Part shown: positions 45,213-55,177 of the stretch, piece after piece
Layout of the letters: each line of letters opens with the position of its first letter
Numbering within the stretch: position 1 is the first letter of the stretch
Source of the DNA: Laspinema sp. D2d
GTDB lineage: Bacteria > Cyanobacteriota > Cyanobacteriia > Cyanobacteriales > Laspinemataceae
Assembly: GCF_025370755.1 (NCBI RefSeq)
Contig: NZ_JAMXFC010000011.1
Span: 62,001 to 126,000 of the forward strand
DNA: 64,000 bases
Direction of reading: 5' to 3'
The notes under the pieces: model-generated
Seen by the model: only the letters and a program-made list of their open reading frames with translations
Told to the model about the DNA's origin: nothing
Databases searched by the model: none
Position numbers and translations under genes: made by a program

Positions 45213-46013
45213 CTATCGGTTAGGTGTGGCAACCGGGGATAATTCTAATTGATAGCGATAAAGGGCGATCGCCTTGCCTCCGGCAGCAAAGTAATCGGGG
45301 TCTTGGGGTGATAAATAAATCGCCGTGATTTGATTGGCGGTGATTTTCTCCGGTGTATCCTTCACCCGTTGATAGTGGGTGGTGGTTTCCACTTCATTGA
45401 GATAAATCTGCGGTTGGCGGCGAAAAATCTGCTGGGTGATTTCTGTGGCGATAAACTGATCCGGTGCAGGAATTTCGCTGCTTCTACCCGTAACCAGGGA
45501 TACCAGTTGGCGATCGCCTTTCAAAATCGTAATCTGCCGGTTCGGATCCGCCGGGTCCACTTTCACCGACTCTACCGCCCGACTGCCTAAATAAGCTTGG
45601 GCAATTTTTAATCCATTAAAGGCGCGATCGGCAATAACTCCCTGATTCCTAGAAACGGGAATTGGGATTCCCCGCCATCCTCCCGGATTCAATCCCGACC
45701 CCTCCACAAACCGCACCTGAAATTGTACCGGCTGATTCAAATAGGCTTGATTTTTTTCAAATCCCGGAGTCACTAGATTGGGCGCGAGGGGGGCAATTTG
45801 TTCAATGAGGGTACTCGTTACATCCCAAGTCCCTTTGATCCAGTCGGGATAAATCAAATCGCCCTGTGCCACCGAAACGGCAGGTTTACTCTGCCAATTG
45901 GGAAAGGCTTGCAAACGGTCCTCCAGGGGTCCCGCTAGAGCATTCCCAGAGGTGAACAGCACCATGAGTACCATCAGACAGAGGGGGACGACCCTATTTA
46001 TCATGGCTTTCAT
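45213..46013 (-). CDS. Secreted protein of unknown function
   Basis: About 266 residues from ATG 46013 (MKAMINRVV); ATG 46004 is equally possible, and both overlap the phoH stop (45994) in coupled fashion. A signal peptide is clear (VVPLCLMVLMVLFTSGNALAG). The mature part has WIKGTWDVTSTL and many beta strands, like small lumenal or periplasmic proteins shared by cyanobacteria and plants (possibly the DUF6816 group, which I cannot confirm). No catalytic motif is seen. Confidence 0.65.
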   Translation of the reverse strand: MKAMINRVVPLCLMVLMVLFTSGNALAGPLEDRLQAFPNWQSKPAVSVAQGDLIYPDWIKGTWDVTSTLIEQIAPLAPNLVTPGFEKNQAYLNQPVQFQVRFVEGSGLNPGGWRGIPIPVSRNQGVIADRAFNGLKIAQAYLGSRAVESVKVDPADPNRQITILKGDRQLVSLVTGRSSEIPAPDQFIATEITQQIFRRQPQIYLNEVETTTHYQRVKDTPEKITANQITAIYLSPQDPDYFAAGGKAIALYRYQLELSPVATPNR

Positions 46014-46947
46014 AGGCGGCGACGATACGCTGAACGAGAGGATTGCGGACGACATCGGCTTGAGAGAGGGTGCAAAAAGCAATACCTTCTACATTTTGCA
46101 GGATGTTTTGGGCCACATTTAAACCCGACTGCTGATGATAGGGTAAATCCGTTTGGGTAATGTCTCCGGTAACCACCATGCGGGATTTAAACCCAAGGCG
46201 GGTCAAAACCATTTTCATTTGCGCCGGGGTGGTGTTTTGCGCTTCATCGAGGATGACGAAAGAGCGATTGAGGGTGCGTCCCCGCATATAGGCAAGGGGG
46301 GCAACTTCAATGATGCCGCGTTCCATGAGGTTGGCAATTTTTTCGGGTTCGATGACTTCATAGAGGGCATCGTAGAGGGGGCGTAAATAAGGATTAATTT
46401 TCTGTTGCAAGTCCCCGGGAAGGAAGCCGAGTTTTTCTCCTGCTTCTACGGCAGGGCGGGTTAAAATCAGGCGTTCGTATTCATTGGCGAGGAGAGATTG
46501 GGCGGCGAGGATAGTAGCGAGGAAGGTTTTTCCGGTGCCTGCTGGACCAATGCAAAAGGTGAGATCATGGCTGCGAATGGCTTTGATATAGGACCGCTGG
46601 CGAAAGGTTTTGGCGCGAATTTCTTCCCCTCGGCGGTTTTTGGCGAGGATGTCTTGGCGCATTTCGCTGAGTTCCTCCTGGCGTTGGGTATCCAAAGCGT
46701 GACGGGCGGTGATGATATCAACGCCGGTGATGGGTTTGCCGGTTATCCAGAGGTCCGAGAGCGATCGCACTAAGCGAGTGCAGAGTTCAATTTGGTTGGG
46801 GGTACCTTGGATAAATAAATCTTGTCCACGCAGGACGACTCGGGCCCCGGTTTGTTTGGAGAGGAGTTTGAGGTTTTCCTCGCGATCGCCACTGAGGGCT
46901 AAGGCGCTTTCTTGAGAAGGGAGTTCAATCGTTGTGTTTTCTTCCAT
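45994..46947 (-). CDS. phoH: PhoH-family ATPase
   Basis: A 317-residue P-loop protein. Walker A is GPAGTGKTF (near 137-145) and Walker B FVILDEAQNTTP. An N-terminal KH-like stretch (RVVLRGQDLFIQGTPNQIELCTRLV) precedes the ATPase, as in YbeZ-type PhoH. These proteins act near ribosome biogenesis and RNA turnover. It lies downstream of rpsP and the KH gene, an order I associate with cyanobacteria. Confidence 0.9.
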   Translation of the reverse strand: MEENTTIELPSQESALALSGDREENLKLLSKQTGARVVLRGQDLFIQGTPNQIELCTRLVRSLSDLWITGKPITGVDIITARHALDTQRQEELSEMRQDILAKNRRGEEIRAKTFRQRSYIKAIRSHDLTFCIGPAGTGKTFLATILAAQSLLANEYERLILTRPAVEAGEKLGFLPGDLQQKINPYLRPLYDALYEVIEPEKIANLMERGIIEVAPLAYMRGRTLNRSFVILDEAQNTTPAQMKMVLTRLGFKSRMVVTGDITQTDLPYHQQSGLNVAQNILQNVEGIAFCTLSQADVVRNPLVQRIVAAYESHDK

Positions 46948-46985
46948 GCCCTATCCATTACAGGTAAAGGTTTAAAAAATGCAAA

Positions 46986-47026
46986 AAGACGCCTTTTTTG
47001 CAAATTGAGCTGCAAACAGGCGTCTT
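46986..47026 (-). terminator. Terminator after the KH gene
   Basis: AAGACGCC..TTTTGCA (46986-47002) pairs with TGCAAA..GGCGTCTT (47011-47026), with an eight-base loop, and a CTTTTTGCATTTTTT tail on the minus strand. It ends the rpsP-KH transcript before phoH, which then needs its own promoter or read-through. Confidence 0.8.
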
Positions 47027-47170
47027 GTAAAGAGGACTCCGGCAATATCTTTGTTTATTCAAGGAATAGGTGTTGACGAAGCGGGGCTGGAACAAGACGG
47101 CGATCGCCCCACTCCAGACTCCAGAAACTTGGGGCGATTTCTCCCCAAAGATGCTAGGCGATCGCATCTA

Positions 47171-47608
47171 CTAGGAGCGATCGGCGAGTTTTGGTGCAGG
47201 ACGAACCGGACCATTTTTTACCGCAGGACTCGTCGTGGTTTTAGAGCCAGGGCCATCGGATGACGAAGCGCGATCGCTCGGCCATCCCCCATAGATATCT
47301 AAATAAATCGCTTCCCCCGCATCCTTCGCCGCTGCTTCTAATATTGTTCGCACCGCGTGCATATTGCGTCCGCCACGCCCAAACACACGCCCTTTTTCTG
47401 GATCCTCAAACGCCATGCGAATCCAGACTTTAGGTACGCCGGTCAATAACTCGCAATCTACTCGTAATGATTCCGGCGTTTCTAACAACGGTTCCACCAG
47501 AAAACGTACCAACCCTCCATAATCTGGGCTAGGCGTTCTTTTCTCACCCTGAGATGGTTCTTGGGGAGTCAGTGGTTCGTTGATGGAATTAGGAAGGGGT
47601 TCTGGCAT
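47171..47608 (-). CDS. khpA: KH-domain RNA-binding protein (KhpA-like)
   Basis: About 145 residues from ATG 47608, with AGG a few bases upstream; ATG 47626 and TTG 47638 are alternatives. All overlap the 3' end of rpsP (47589), showing coupled translation. The KH domain has [16 protein letters not shown] and the GxxG loop [16 protein letters not shown]. Residues after about 110 are a polar, Ser/Pro-rich tail that short KhpA proteins lack. The role is binding RNA in ribosome-linked processes. Confidence 0.85.
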   Translation of the reverse strand: MPEPLPNSINEPLTPQEPSQGEKRTPSPDYGGLVRFLVEPLLETPESLRVDCELLTGVPKVWIRMAFEDPEKGRVFGRGGRNMHAVRTILEAAAKDAGEAIYLDIYGGWPSDRASSSDGPGSKTTTSPAVKNGPVRPAPKLADRS

Positions 47609-47849
47609 TGACCTGTTCAAAGACATTAGCTTTCTCAAGAATGTGACGCACCGTCTCGGTGGGTTGAGCGCCCTGTTGCAGTCGCTTCACCAGCGCAGGG
47701 ACATTCAGACGCGTTTCATCATTTCTCGGATTGTAGAATCCCAATTCTTCCAAAGGACGTCCATCCCGGCGAGTCGTGCTTTGCATCGCAACAATCCGAT
47801 AGCTGACTTCTTTTTTCTTGCCGAATCTCTTCAATCGAATTTTGATCAT
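47589..47849 (-). CDS. rpsP: 30S ribosomal protein S16
   Basis: 86 residues beginning [20 protein letters not shown], the standard S16 start, with GGAG five bases before ATG. Its end carries a short polar tail. It leads the rpsP-KH operon. Confidence 0.97.
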   Translation of the reverse strand: MIKIRLKRFGKKKEVSYRIVAMQSTTRRDGRPLEELGFYNPRNDETRLNVPALVKRLQQGAQPTETVRHILEKANVFEQVNARTPS

Positions 47850-48195
47850 CTTGCTCCTACTTCTTTTTCGTAACCATTCTAGGCCATCAAATTACAGCTT
47901 ACCTGCTTCTGGGGGTAAGCACCTACAGCGTTCCATCTACAAATTCCCGCTGCAAAGTCATTCATTATAGCACCTTGCAGGGCATCGATACAACAGCGGC
48001 AAGACAACCGAATTTCTAAAAAAAATCTCTGTCACTTGCCTCCAAATTAGGCCGAAACACATTACTAAAGCTGATTGGAGTTGTTACGCAGGATTAGGGA
48101 AATCTTTCAAAGCCCCCATTCCCAAGGGGGGTTGGGGGGATCTCTTCTCTAAGAATTGATGTTTTAGAGTCCCCGAGACCCCTAGAACAGGCCCG
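47850..48195. other. rpsP-ffh intergenic region
   Basis: About 346 bp. Besides the rpsP promoter it holds a short C/G-rich repeat near 48110 (CCCCCATTCCCAAGGGGGG), which can form a hairpin and resembles dispersed elements elsewhere in the window. Confidence 0.45.
47964..47992 (-). promoter_or_regulatory. Promoter of the rpsP operon
   Basis: On the minus strand TTGTAT (47992-47987), 17 bases, then TATAAT (47969-47964). This is about 115 bases upstream of the rpsP start. A consensus -10 and good spacing make it credible. Confidence 0.6.
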
Positions 48196-49626
48196 TTACA
48201 ACTCCCCAAACCCTTTTTTCTTCTTGGCCTTCTTTTTCTTCTTACCCGGACCCCCAGGATAGCCGCCTCGTCCCGGTTGTCCCCCTCCGGGTCCAAACAT
48301 TCCTCCCATTCCAGGCATCCCAGTCAAATCCCCTTGACCCATGCGCTGCATCATCATTCGCATTCGGGAGAAATCCGTCACCAGCTTAGTCACTGCTGCA
48401 TCATCATGACCGGAACCCCGGGCCACCCGTTTGCGCCGGGAAGGAGAACCCGCTAACAAATCAGGATTAATCCGTTCTTGGGCTGTCATGGAATTAATCA
48501 TCGCCTCAGCACTTTTAAGCTGAGACTCACCCTTGGACAACTGGTCATCGGAGATTTTCCCAACGCCGGGAATCATTTTCAGCAATCCCCCCAACGACCC
48601 CATATTCTTCATCAAGCGCATCTGCTTGAGGAAGTCGTTAAAGTCAAATTGCGCCTGTAAAATCTTTTGCTGCATCTTCTCGGCATCAGCAAGGTCCACT
48701 TGTTCTGCCGCCCGTTCGACTAAGGTGAGCACGTCACCCATGCCGAGAATCCGAGATGCCATGCGATCGGGATAAAAAGGCTGTAGGGCCTCTACCTTTT
48801 CCCCGACCCCTACAAATTTAATCGGTTGTCCAGACAGTTGGCGCACGGAGAGGGCCGCACCCCCGCGTGTATCCCCATCTAATTTGGTTAGAATTGCCCC
48901 AGTGATGCCAATTTCATCATTAAACGTCCGGGTCAGATTCGCCGCCTCTTGACCCGTCATGGCATCCACCACTAACAGGGTTTCATGAGGTTGGATCGTC
49001 TCTTTAATCTGGGCTAACTCCGCCATCATATCTGCATCAATTTGCAGACGACCGGCAGTATCCACAATCACTGTATCCACCCCGATCGCCACGGCGTGTT
49101 GAATCCCCTGCCGCGCAATTTCCACCGGGTCAGCATCAGTCCCGAGTTCAAACACCGGCACATCAATCTGTTTCCCCAGGGTCAGCAACTGGTCGATCGC
49201 CGCTGGTCGATAAATGTCCGTTGCCACCAAAAGGGTCGTGCGATTTTGCTTTCTTAGATGTAGGGCCAGTTTAGCCGTTGCCGTGGTTTTACCTGTCCCT
49301 TGCAATCCGGCCATCAACACAACCGTGGGGGCTGTCTCAGCTTGCGCGAGGGGAACGTTACTTTCCCCCATGACTTCCACCAGTTCATCGTAAACAATCT
49401 TGATGAACTGTTGGTCCGGTCGCACCCCAGAAATCACTTCAGCACCCAGCGCTTTTTCTTCAACGTCGGCAATAAATGCTTTGACGACCTGAAGATTGAC
49501 ATCGGCTTCTAAAAGGGCGCGCCGAACGTCCCGCAGGGCTTCTTGAATATTGGATTCGGAAATTTTGTCCTGCCCTCGAAGTTTCTTCCAGGCTCCTTCT
49601 AAGCGTTCAGCAAGCGCGTCAAACAT
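48196..49626 (-). CDS. ffh: Signal recognition particle protein Ffh
   Basis: A 476-residue SRP54 homologue. The GTPase has GLQGTGKTTATAKLA, DTAGRLQ and TKLDGD. The methionine-rich M domain (near 330-430) binds 4.5S RNA and signal sequences (MRMMMQRMGQGDLTGMPGMGGMF). The C-terminus is a Gly-rich stretch and a Lys-rich tail (KKKKKAKKKKGFGEL). Targets membrane and thylakoid proteins co-translationally. No SRP RNA is seen close by. Confidence 0.97.
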   Translation of the reverse strand: MFDALAERLEGAWKKLRGQDKISESNIQEALRDVRRALLEADVNLQVVKAFIADVEEKALGAEVISGVRPDQQFIKIVYDELVEVMGESNVPLAQAETAPTVVLMAGLQGTGKTTATAKLALHLRKQNRTTLLVATDIYRPAAIDQLLTLGKQIDVPVFELGTDADPVEIARQGIQHAVAIGVDTVIVDTAGRLQIDADMMAELAQIKETIQPHETLLVVDAMTGQEAANLTRTFNDEIGITGAILTKLDGDTRGGAALSVRQLSGQPIKFVGVGEKVEALQPFYPDRMASRILGMGDVLTLVERAAEQVDLADAEKMQQKILQAQFDFNDFLKQMRLMKNMGSLGGLLKMIPGVGKISDDQLSKGESQLKSAEAMINSMTAQERINPDLLAGSPSRRKRVARGSGHDDAAVTKLVTDFSRMRMMMQRMGQGDLTGMPGMGGMFGPGGGQPGRGGYPGGPGKKKKKAKKKKGFGEL

Positions 49627-50186
49627 GAATTTATGGTTACTCTCGAATGTGACTAAGAAATCAGTTGTAGTTGTGTCCCTGCAAGGGATTGGTCCAGGTT
49701 CAGACCCGCCTAGTTTAACATATTGCGCTCTTCTTTCCAGCCTGGATTGACGGGGGGAAAACTCCCACCTGTCAAGGGCATTGAATCCCTTTTTCCCATC
49801 AGCATGGGATGTTTACCCGTTCCGAGTTCGATAATTTTGAGAAAAATCGCTTGAATTGGGAGGTTTTTTGTTGAACAATCCTAAATTTTCTATTAATTAA
49901 TAAAAATAATTTTGAAAGAACTAATTTGCTTTACGCAGCCTCATGAATTAAAAGCAAACTTTTGAGAAATATTTTAGGTTTTCCGGCCCACTAAAAAAAT
50001 GACTGAAGTTATCACGATGAACTAGGTAAAACTTACTAAATTTTACCGTTTTTAGTAATAATTTCAGTTGTTATCCCCGACCCCTAGGAGGTTGGTTACA
50101 AAAAGTGTAACCCCCTGCTCATTTCCTCAAGTCTATGCCATCCTAGAATCCATCACATTTTTCAACGCTTCTCAAAAGAGGTTCCT
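49627..50186. other. Intergenic region between ffh and the VIT/VWA gene
   Basis: About 560 bp between divergent genes. A hairpin (TTGACGGGGGG..CCCACCTGTCAA, near 49748-49772) and the smaller CCCATCAGCATGGG lie in it. The 49850-50000 part is AT-rich. Promoters for both genes must be here but no clear pair stands out. Confidence 0.4.
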
Positions 50187-52622
50187 ATGAAATTATTCTA
50201 TATTTTTCCAGCCTGTTTAGTGATGGCTACGGTAATGGGAACCGTAGCTCATTTAACCGTAGCCCAAAATTCGCGATCGCTCCCCAGTTCAACCCTCTCT
50301 CAGGGCAATAATACCCAGACTCCTTCGGATTCCCAAGATATGGGGGGCTTATACGTTTTATCCCCGGAAGGAGAAAAACAAGCCTTTACTCTGACCCATA
50401 CCGATGTGAAAGCCCGGATTGATGGGAATGTCTCCCAAGTTGCGGTAACCCAACGGTTTCAAAACCCATTTAATGAGCCATTAGAAGCGATTTATGTCTT
50501 CCCGCTTCCTGATGAAGCGGCGGTTTATGATATGGAAATTAAAATTGGCGATCGCATTATTAAAGGAGATATCAAAGAACGAGAAGAAGCCCAACGAATT
50601 TATGAAGAAGCCAGAGAACAAGGACGAACCGCAGGATTATTAGAACAAGAACGGGATAATATCTTCACCCAATCCCTCGCTAATATCAAACCCGGTGAAC
50701 AAATTGAGGTCACCATCCGTTACAGTGACAGTCTCCCCTTTGAAGGGGGAAATTATGAATTTGTATTCCCAATGGTCGTCGGTCCGCGCTATATTCCGGG
50801 AACCCCAACCACCCCGGAAACCCCCAACACCAATCAAGTTCCTGATGCTTCGCGGATTACCCCTCCCGTCCTTCGTCCTGGCACGCGGTCCGGTCATGAT
50901 ATTAGTGTAGCGCTAGAGATTAATGCCGGAGTTCCTATTTCTAATATCCAGTCCCCCTCTCATAAAATAGTCACCTCTCAATCGGGAGAAATGGTGCGTA
51001 TTGAATTAGAAAAATCCGATTCTATTCCCAACAAAGATTTAATTCTGCGCTATCAGGTTTCAGGCGATCGCACCAAAGCAACGGTCCTCACCCACGCCGA
51101 CGATCGCGGGGGACATTTTGCCATTTACCTCATTCCCGCCTTAGATTACAACCGCAATGAAATTGTCCCCAAAGATGTCATTTTTTTAATGGATACCAGC
51201 GGGTCGCAATCCGGTGATCCCCTGGTGAAATCTCAAGAATTGATGCGCCGCTTTATCAATGGCCTAAATCCCAATGACACCTTTACCATTATTGATTTTG
51301 CCAATACCGCAACTGCCCTCTCTCCTCGACCCTTAGCGAATAGTCCCGCGAATCGGAAGATAGCAATCGATTATATTAACCAATTGCAGGCTAATGGGGG
51401 AACCGAATTATTAAATGGAATTCAAACCGTTTTAAATTATCCTCCAGCAGAAAATGGCCGGTTGCGGAGTATTGTCTTATTAACCGATGGCTATATTGGC
51501 AATGACATGGAAATCATTGCCGAAGTCCAACAAAAGTTACAAGCGGGCAACCGTTTATATAGTTTTGGAGTGGGGAGTTCCGTGAATCGATTTATCCTCG
51601 ATCGCCTTGCCGAAGTAGGACGGGGAACCTCCCAAGTCATTCGGCAGGATGAACCAACAGAAGAGGTGGCAGAACGATTTTTTCGACAGATTAATAATCC
51701 CGTTTTAACGAATATTGAAGTGACTTGGGAAGGCGGAGGAGAACCCGCCGAAGTTTATCCGGGATTACCACCGGATTTGTTTGCAGAACAACCCTTAGTC
51801 TTATTTGGACGAAAACGCGATCGCGCCCGGGGACAGTTACGAGTTAAAGGAATGACTGCCAATGGCGATCGCTATGAAGAGCTCTTTCGGATGGCATTTG
51901 AGGAAGATGGCAACCCGGCGATCGCGCAATTGTGGGGTCGGCAGCGAATTAAAGACTTAATGACCCAAATGTACGGCGGAGAAACCACTTCCGGGGTAAC
52001 TGCTGTTACCAATACCGCCCTCGCCTATCGGTTGCTGTCTGCCTACACTGCCTTTGTCGCCGTCAGCGAAGAAGTCCGAGTCAGTCCTGATGGCACCACT
52101 CGCCGAGTACAAGTCCCCGTCGAACTCCCCGAGGGAGTCAGCTATGAAGGGATTTTTGGGGTAGATAGCGAAGCAGATGCAGCAATGGGAACTCAGGGGC
52201 GTACCAGTGGCGCATATCCGCCACCGTCACCCTCTGCGTCACCTGCGCGGTTGTCGGGGGGTGCTAGTCCCGGTCCCGGTGGAGTCCAACCTCTCCGTTT
52301 AGAGGAGGCGTCCCCAATGGAATCCGTCAGTCCTGATAGCGATCGCATTCAAGTGATGGATGCGGATGACTTAGATGCGGAGGCGATCGCAGATTTAGAA
52401 GAATTATTCCAATATGTGTCCCTTTCCCCAGAAGTAACTGGAGAAGTGGTTTGGGAAATTGTGGTTCGTCAGGGTCAAGTCGTGCGCGTGATGTTAGACG
52501 ATCGCGCTTCTACCTTAAGTGATCAAGCAACAATCAACTTAATTCGCCAAACTTTACAGGGTTGGCAACCCCCCCAATCTCTCTCAGGAACCCTCCGGAT
52601 TAAATTACAAGTTCAACCCTAA
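50187..52622 (+). CDS. Exported VIT/von Willebrand A protein
   Basis: This 811-residue protein has a ribosome site (GAGG, five bases before ATG) and a signal peptide (1-26). Then come a VIT domain (about 50-190: VTQRFQNPFNEPLEAIYVFPLPDEAAVYDMEI), a VWA domain (about 330-500) with MIDAS DTSGSQSG near 335, and a Pro/Ser-rich linker. The last 70 residues (GEVVWEIVVRQGQVVRVML..LRIKLQVQP) look like a TonB/AgmX-type C-terminal domain. VIT-VWA proteins are surface or periplasmic adhesion or scaffold proteins. The TonB-like end suggests envelope contact; this is inference. Confidence 0.82.
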   Translation: MKLFYIFPACLVMATVMGTVAHLTVAQNSRSLPSSTLSQGNNTQTPSDSQDMGGLYVLSPEGEKQAFTLTHTDVKARIDGNVSQVAVTQRFQNPFNEPLEAIYVFPLPDEAAVYDMEIKIGDRIIKGDIKEREEAQRIYEEAREQGRTAGLLEQERDNIFTQSLANIKPGEQIEVTIRYSDSLPFEGGNYEFVFPMVVGPRYIPGTPTTPETPNTNQVPDASRITPPVLRPGTRSGHDISVALEINAGVPISNIQSPSHKIVTSQSGEMVRIELEKSDSIPNKDLILRYQVSGDRTKATVLTHADDRGGHFAIYLIPALDYNRNEIVPKDVIFLMDTSGSQSGDPLVKSQELMRRFINGLNPNDTFTIIDFANTATALSPRPLANSPANRKIAIDYINQLQANGGTELLNGIQTVLNYPPAENGRLRSIVLLTDGYIGNDMEIIAEVQQKLQAGNRLYSFGVGSSVNRFILDRLAEVGRGTSQVIRQDEPTEEVAERFFRQINNPVLTNIEVTWEGGGEPAEVYPGLPPDLFAEQPLVLFGRKRDRARGQLRVKGMTANGDRYEELFRMAFEEDGNPAIAQLWGRQRIKDLMTQMYGGETTSGVTAVTNTALAYRLLSAYTAFVAVSEEVRVSPDGTTRRVQVPVELPEGVSYEGIFGVDSEADAAMGTQGRTSGAYPPPSPSASPARLSGGASPGPGGVQPLRLEEASPMESVSPDSDRIQVMDADDLDAEAIADLEELFQYVSLSPEVTGEVVWEIVVRQGQVVRVMLDDRASTLSDQATINLIRQTLQGWQPPQSLSGTLRIKLQVQP

Positions 52623-52861
52623 TTCGGGAGCCTCCTAGACACTTGAATCCTGAATTAATAGTGCAAGGAAGGTCAAAGAAAGGGTAATATCGTGTAGCTC
52701 TAATTACAATTTTCTTTGACCCCCCTTGCTCTAGCAATTCCTTGGGTTTGACCAGCGTCATACCCCTAACTTATTTTCCTTACCAGTTAACGTTTATGCC
52801 TGACGCCCCTACCCTAGTTCGTTGAAAAAATAATTGAGATTCATAGAGAAAGGGATGAGGG

Positions 52862-55111
52862 GTGAGAAAAAATCTGAACCAACACCCCTCGTTAAAATTT
52901 TTAACCATGAGTCATTTATTTTTTAATTCAAAGAAATCTATTCCGTTACAGATGATTTTGATTGTGCCGTTTGTAGTGCAAATTGCTGCGGCAGTCGGCT
53001 TGGTGGGATACCTTTCTTTGAAAAATGGTCAGAAAGCTGTGAACGAACTCGCTGACCGATTATTGAATAAAACAGCCACCATTATTAATCAGAACTTAGA
53101 TAGTTATCTGTCCGTTCCTCCTAAAATTATACAAATGAATGCTGATGCCATTCAAATGGGGATATTAGATGTAACCCAAAAAGAAAAAGTGAGTCAGTAT
53201 TTTTGGAAACAGATGCAAGCTTATGACTTAACTTATATCGGTTATGGGTTAATTACCGGAGAAGGGGCCGGTGCAGCTCGGTATGATGGAAAAACAACAG
53301 TTATTGATGACTGGACTTCTCAACTTCCTAATAATAACCGCACTTATGCAACGGATGCCCTTGGAAATCGGACCCAATTAATTGAGCGATCGGATTATGA
53401 TTTATTAAATCAATCCTGGTATTTAGATCCATTAAAGGCCGGTAAACCAATTTGGTCTCAAATTTATATTTGGGATAATCCGATTAGCCCTTTTATCAGT
53501 CTTTCTGCAGGACGACCGATTTATGATTCAAATCAAACCCTGCTAGGGATGACAGGGGCCGATATTCACTTACTCAAACTGAGTGACTTTTTGGCTCACT
53601 CTAATCCGAGTCAAAGTGGCTCTATTTTTATAGTTGAGCGCAATGGATTATTAATTGCTATTTCCGATTCCACTAAACCTTATAAGCAAGTTGCTGGACT
53701 GACGAAACGCATTGCAGCAACAGAGGTATCTAATCCGGTTGTTCAAACTATTTCTAAAGAAATTCAAGCCTCTTATCCTGATGGATTTAACTCCCTCAAA
53801 AAAACCACTCGGTTAGAATTCATCATTCAAGAAGAAAAATACTTTGTCTATTTAACCCCTTGGATTGAAGAAAATGGTTTAGATTGGGTGGTAGTTATTA
53901 GCATTCCTGAACAAGAATTTATGGCGAAAATTAATGCCAATAATCGCACGACTGTCTTTTTGTGCCTGGGCGCAGTTCTTGTGGCTATAGCTCTGGGTAT
54001 TTTTACCAGTAGATGGATTGCCCACCCACTTCAAAAATTAAATCGTGCGAGTCAAGCGATGGCAGAAGGTCATTTAGAGCAAACTGTTGAAACCAGCCCA
54101 ATTTTTGAAGTTCAGGCTTTATCGCGATCGTTTAATATAATGGCAGAACAGTTACAAAATTCTTTTTTGGCATTACAACAAACGAATATTGATTTAGAAC
54201 ACCGCGTAGAAGAACGGACCCAGGACCTTAAAAATACTTTGGATGAGTTACAGCGGACCCAAGAACAAATTGTCCAATCTGAAAAAATGTCTAGTCTTGG
54301 TCAACTGGTGGCGGGGATAGCTCATGAAATTAATAATCCCGTTAATTTTATTCATGGCAATATTACTCATTTGGATACTTATACTCAAGATGTAATTAAA
54401 ATCCTCCAACTTTATCAAAATTTATATTCTCCGCCTGACCCAGAGATTGCCGAATTATCTGAAGAAATTGAATTAGATTTTATTGTTGAAGATTTACCTA
54501 AAATGCTCAGTTCTATTAAAATCGGAACGGAGCGAATTCGGACGATTGTCTTGAGTTTAAGAAACTTTGCTCGAATGGATGAATCTCCCGTTAAAGATGT
54601 AGATCTTCATGAAGGAATTAACAATACATTGATGTTATTAGCTCATCGACTGAAATCAAGTGATGAGTTGAATCCTCCCGTTAAAATTATTAAAGAGTAT
54701 GGCAATTTACCTCATGCTGAATGTTATGCAGGGCAGATTAATCAAGTTTTTATGAATGTCATTTCTAATGCCATTGATGCGGTGGAAGAACGCTATCACG
54801 TTCAAATTGAAGCAGGGTTAATTCCAGAACCAGGAATTATAAAAATTAAAACCGATTTGACGCCCCATGAATTGATTAATATTTCTATTATCGATAATGG
54901 TAAGGGCGTTAATAAATCTTTGATAAATCAATTATTTAATCCATTTTTCACAACAAAACCTATCGGAAAAGGTACGGGATTGGGACTCTCGATTAGTTAT
55001 TCCATTATTCAAAAACACGGGGGAACTATTTCAGTAGATTCCGAACTAAATCAGGGAACTAAAATTAGTATTTTAATTCCGCAAAAAATTAAAATTGATG
55101 CCAAAATTTAA
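52862..55111 (+). CDS. Cache-domain sensor histidine kinase
   Basis: A 749-residue kinase. One helix (near 28-52), an extracytoplasmic Cache domain (to about 355), a second helix (near 363-383), HAMP (385-440), a coiled coil and a kinase core. His488 is in GIAHEINNPVNF, the N box is NVISNAIDAVEE, the G1 box DNGKGVN and the F/G2 box FFTTKPIGKGTGLGL. The start is GTG 52862 or ATG 52907. The gene is AT-rich and has no complete HIP1 site, unlike its flanks. No response regulator is adjacent, so its partner is unknown. Confidence 0.9.
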   Translation: MRKNLNQHPSLKFLTMSHLFFNSKKSIPLQMILIVPFVVQIAAAVGLVGYLSLKNGQKAVNELADRLLNKTATIINQNLDSYLSVPPKIIQMNADAIQMGILDVTQKEKVSQYFWKQMQAYDLTYIGYGLITGEGAGAARYDGKTTVIDDWTSQLPNNNRTYATDALGNRTQLIERSDYDLLNQSWYLDPLKAGKPIWSQIYIWDNPISPFISLSAGRPIYDSNQTLLGMTGADIHLLKLSDFLAHSNPSQSGSIFIVERNGLLIAISDSTKPYKQVAGLTKRIAATEVSNPVVQTISKEIQASYPDGFNSLKKTTRLEFIIQEEKYFVYLTPWIEENGLDWVVVISIPEQEFMAKINANNRTTVFLCLGAVLVAIALGIFTSRWIAHPLQKLNRASQAMAEGHLEQTVETSPIFEVQALSRSFNIMAEQLQNSFLALQQTNIDLEHRVEERTQDLKNTLDELQRTQEQIVQSEKMSSLGQLVAGIAHEINNPVNFIHGNITHLDTYTQDVIKILQLYQNLYSPPDPEIAELSEEIELDFIVEDLPKMLSSIKIGTERIRTIVLSLRNFARMDESPVKDVDLHEGINNTLMLLAHRLKSSDELNPPVKIIKEYGNLPHAECYAGQINQVFMNVISNAIDAVEERYHVQIEAGLIPEPGIIKIKTDLTPHELINISIIDNGKGVNKSLINQLFNPFFTTKPIGKGTGLGLSISYSIIQKHGGTISVDSELNQGTKISILIPQKIKIDAKI

Positions 55112-55177
55112 TGATATTGGGTTATTTCAGAAGCAGAGAATCTCAGGTTTGGGAAATTTTTAAATTCCGGTCCCCGC

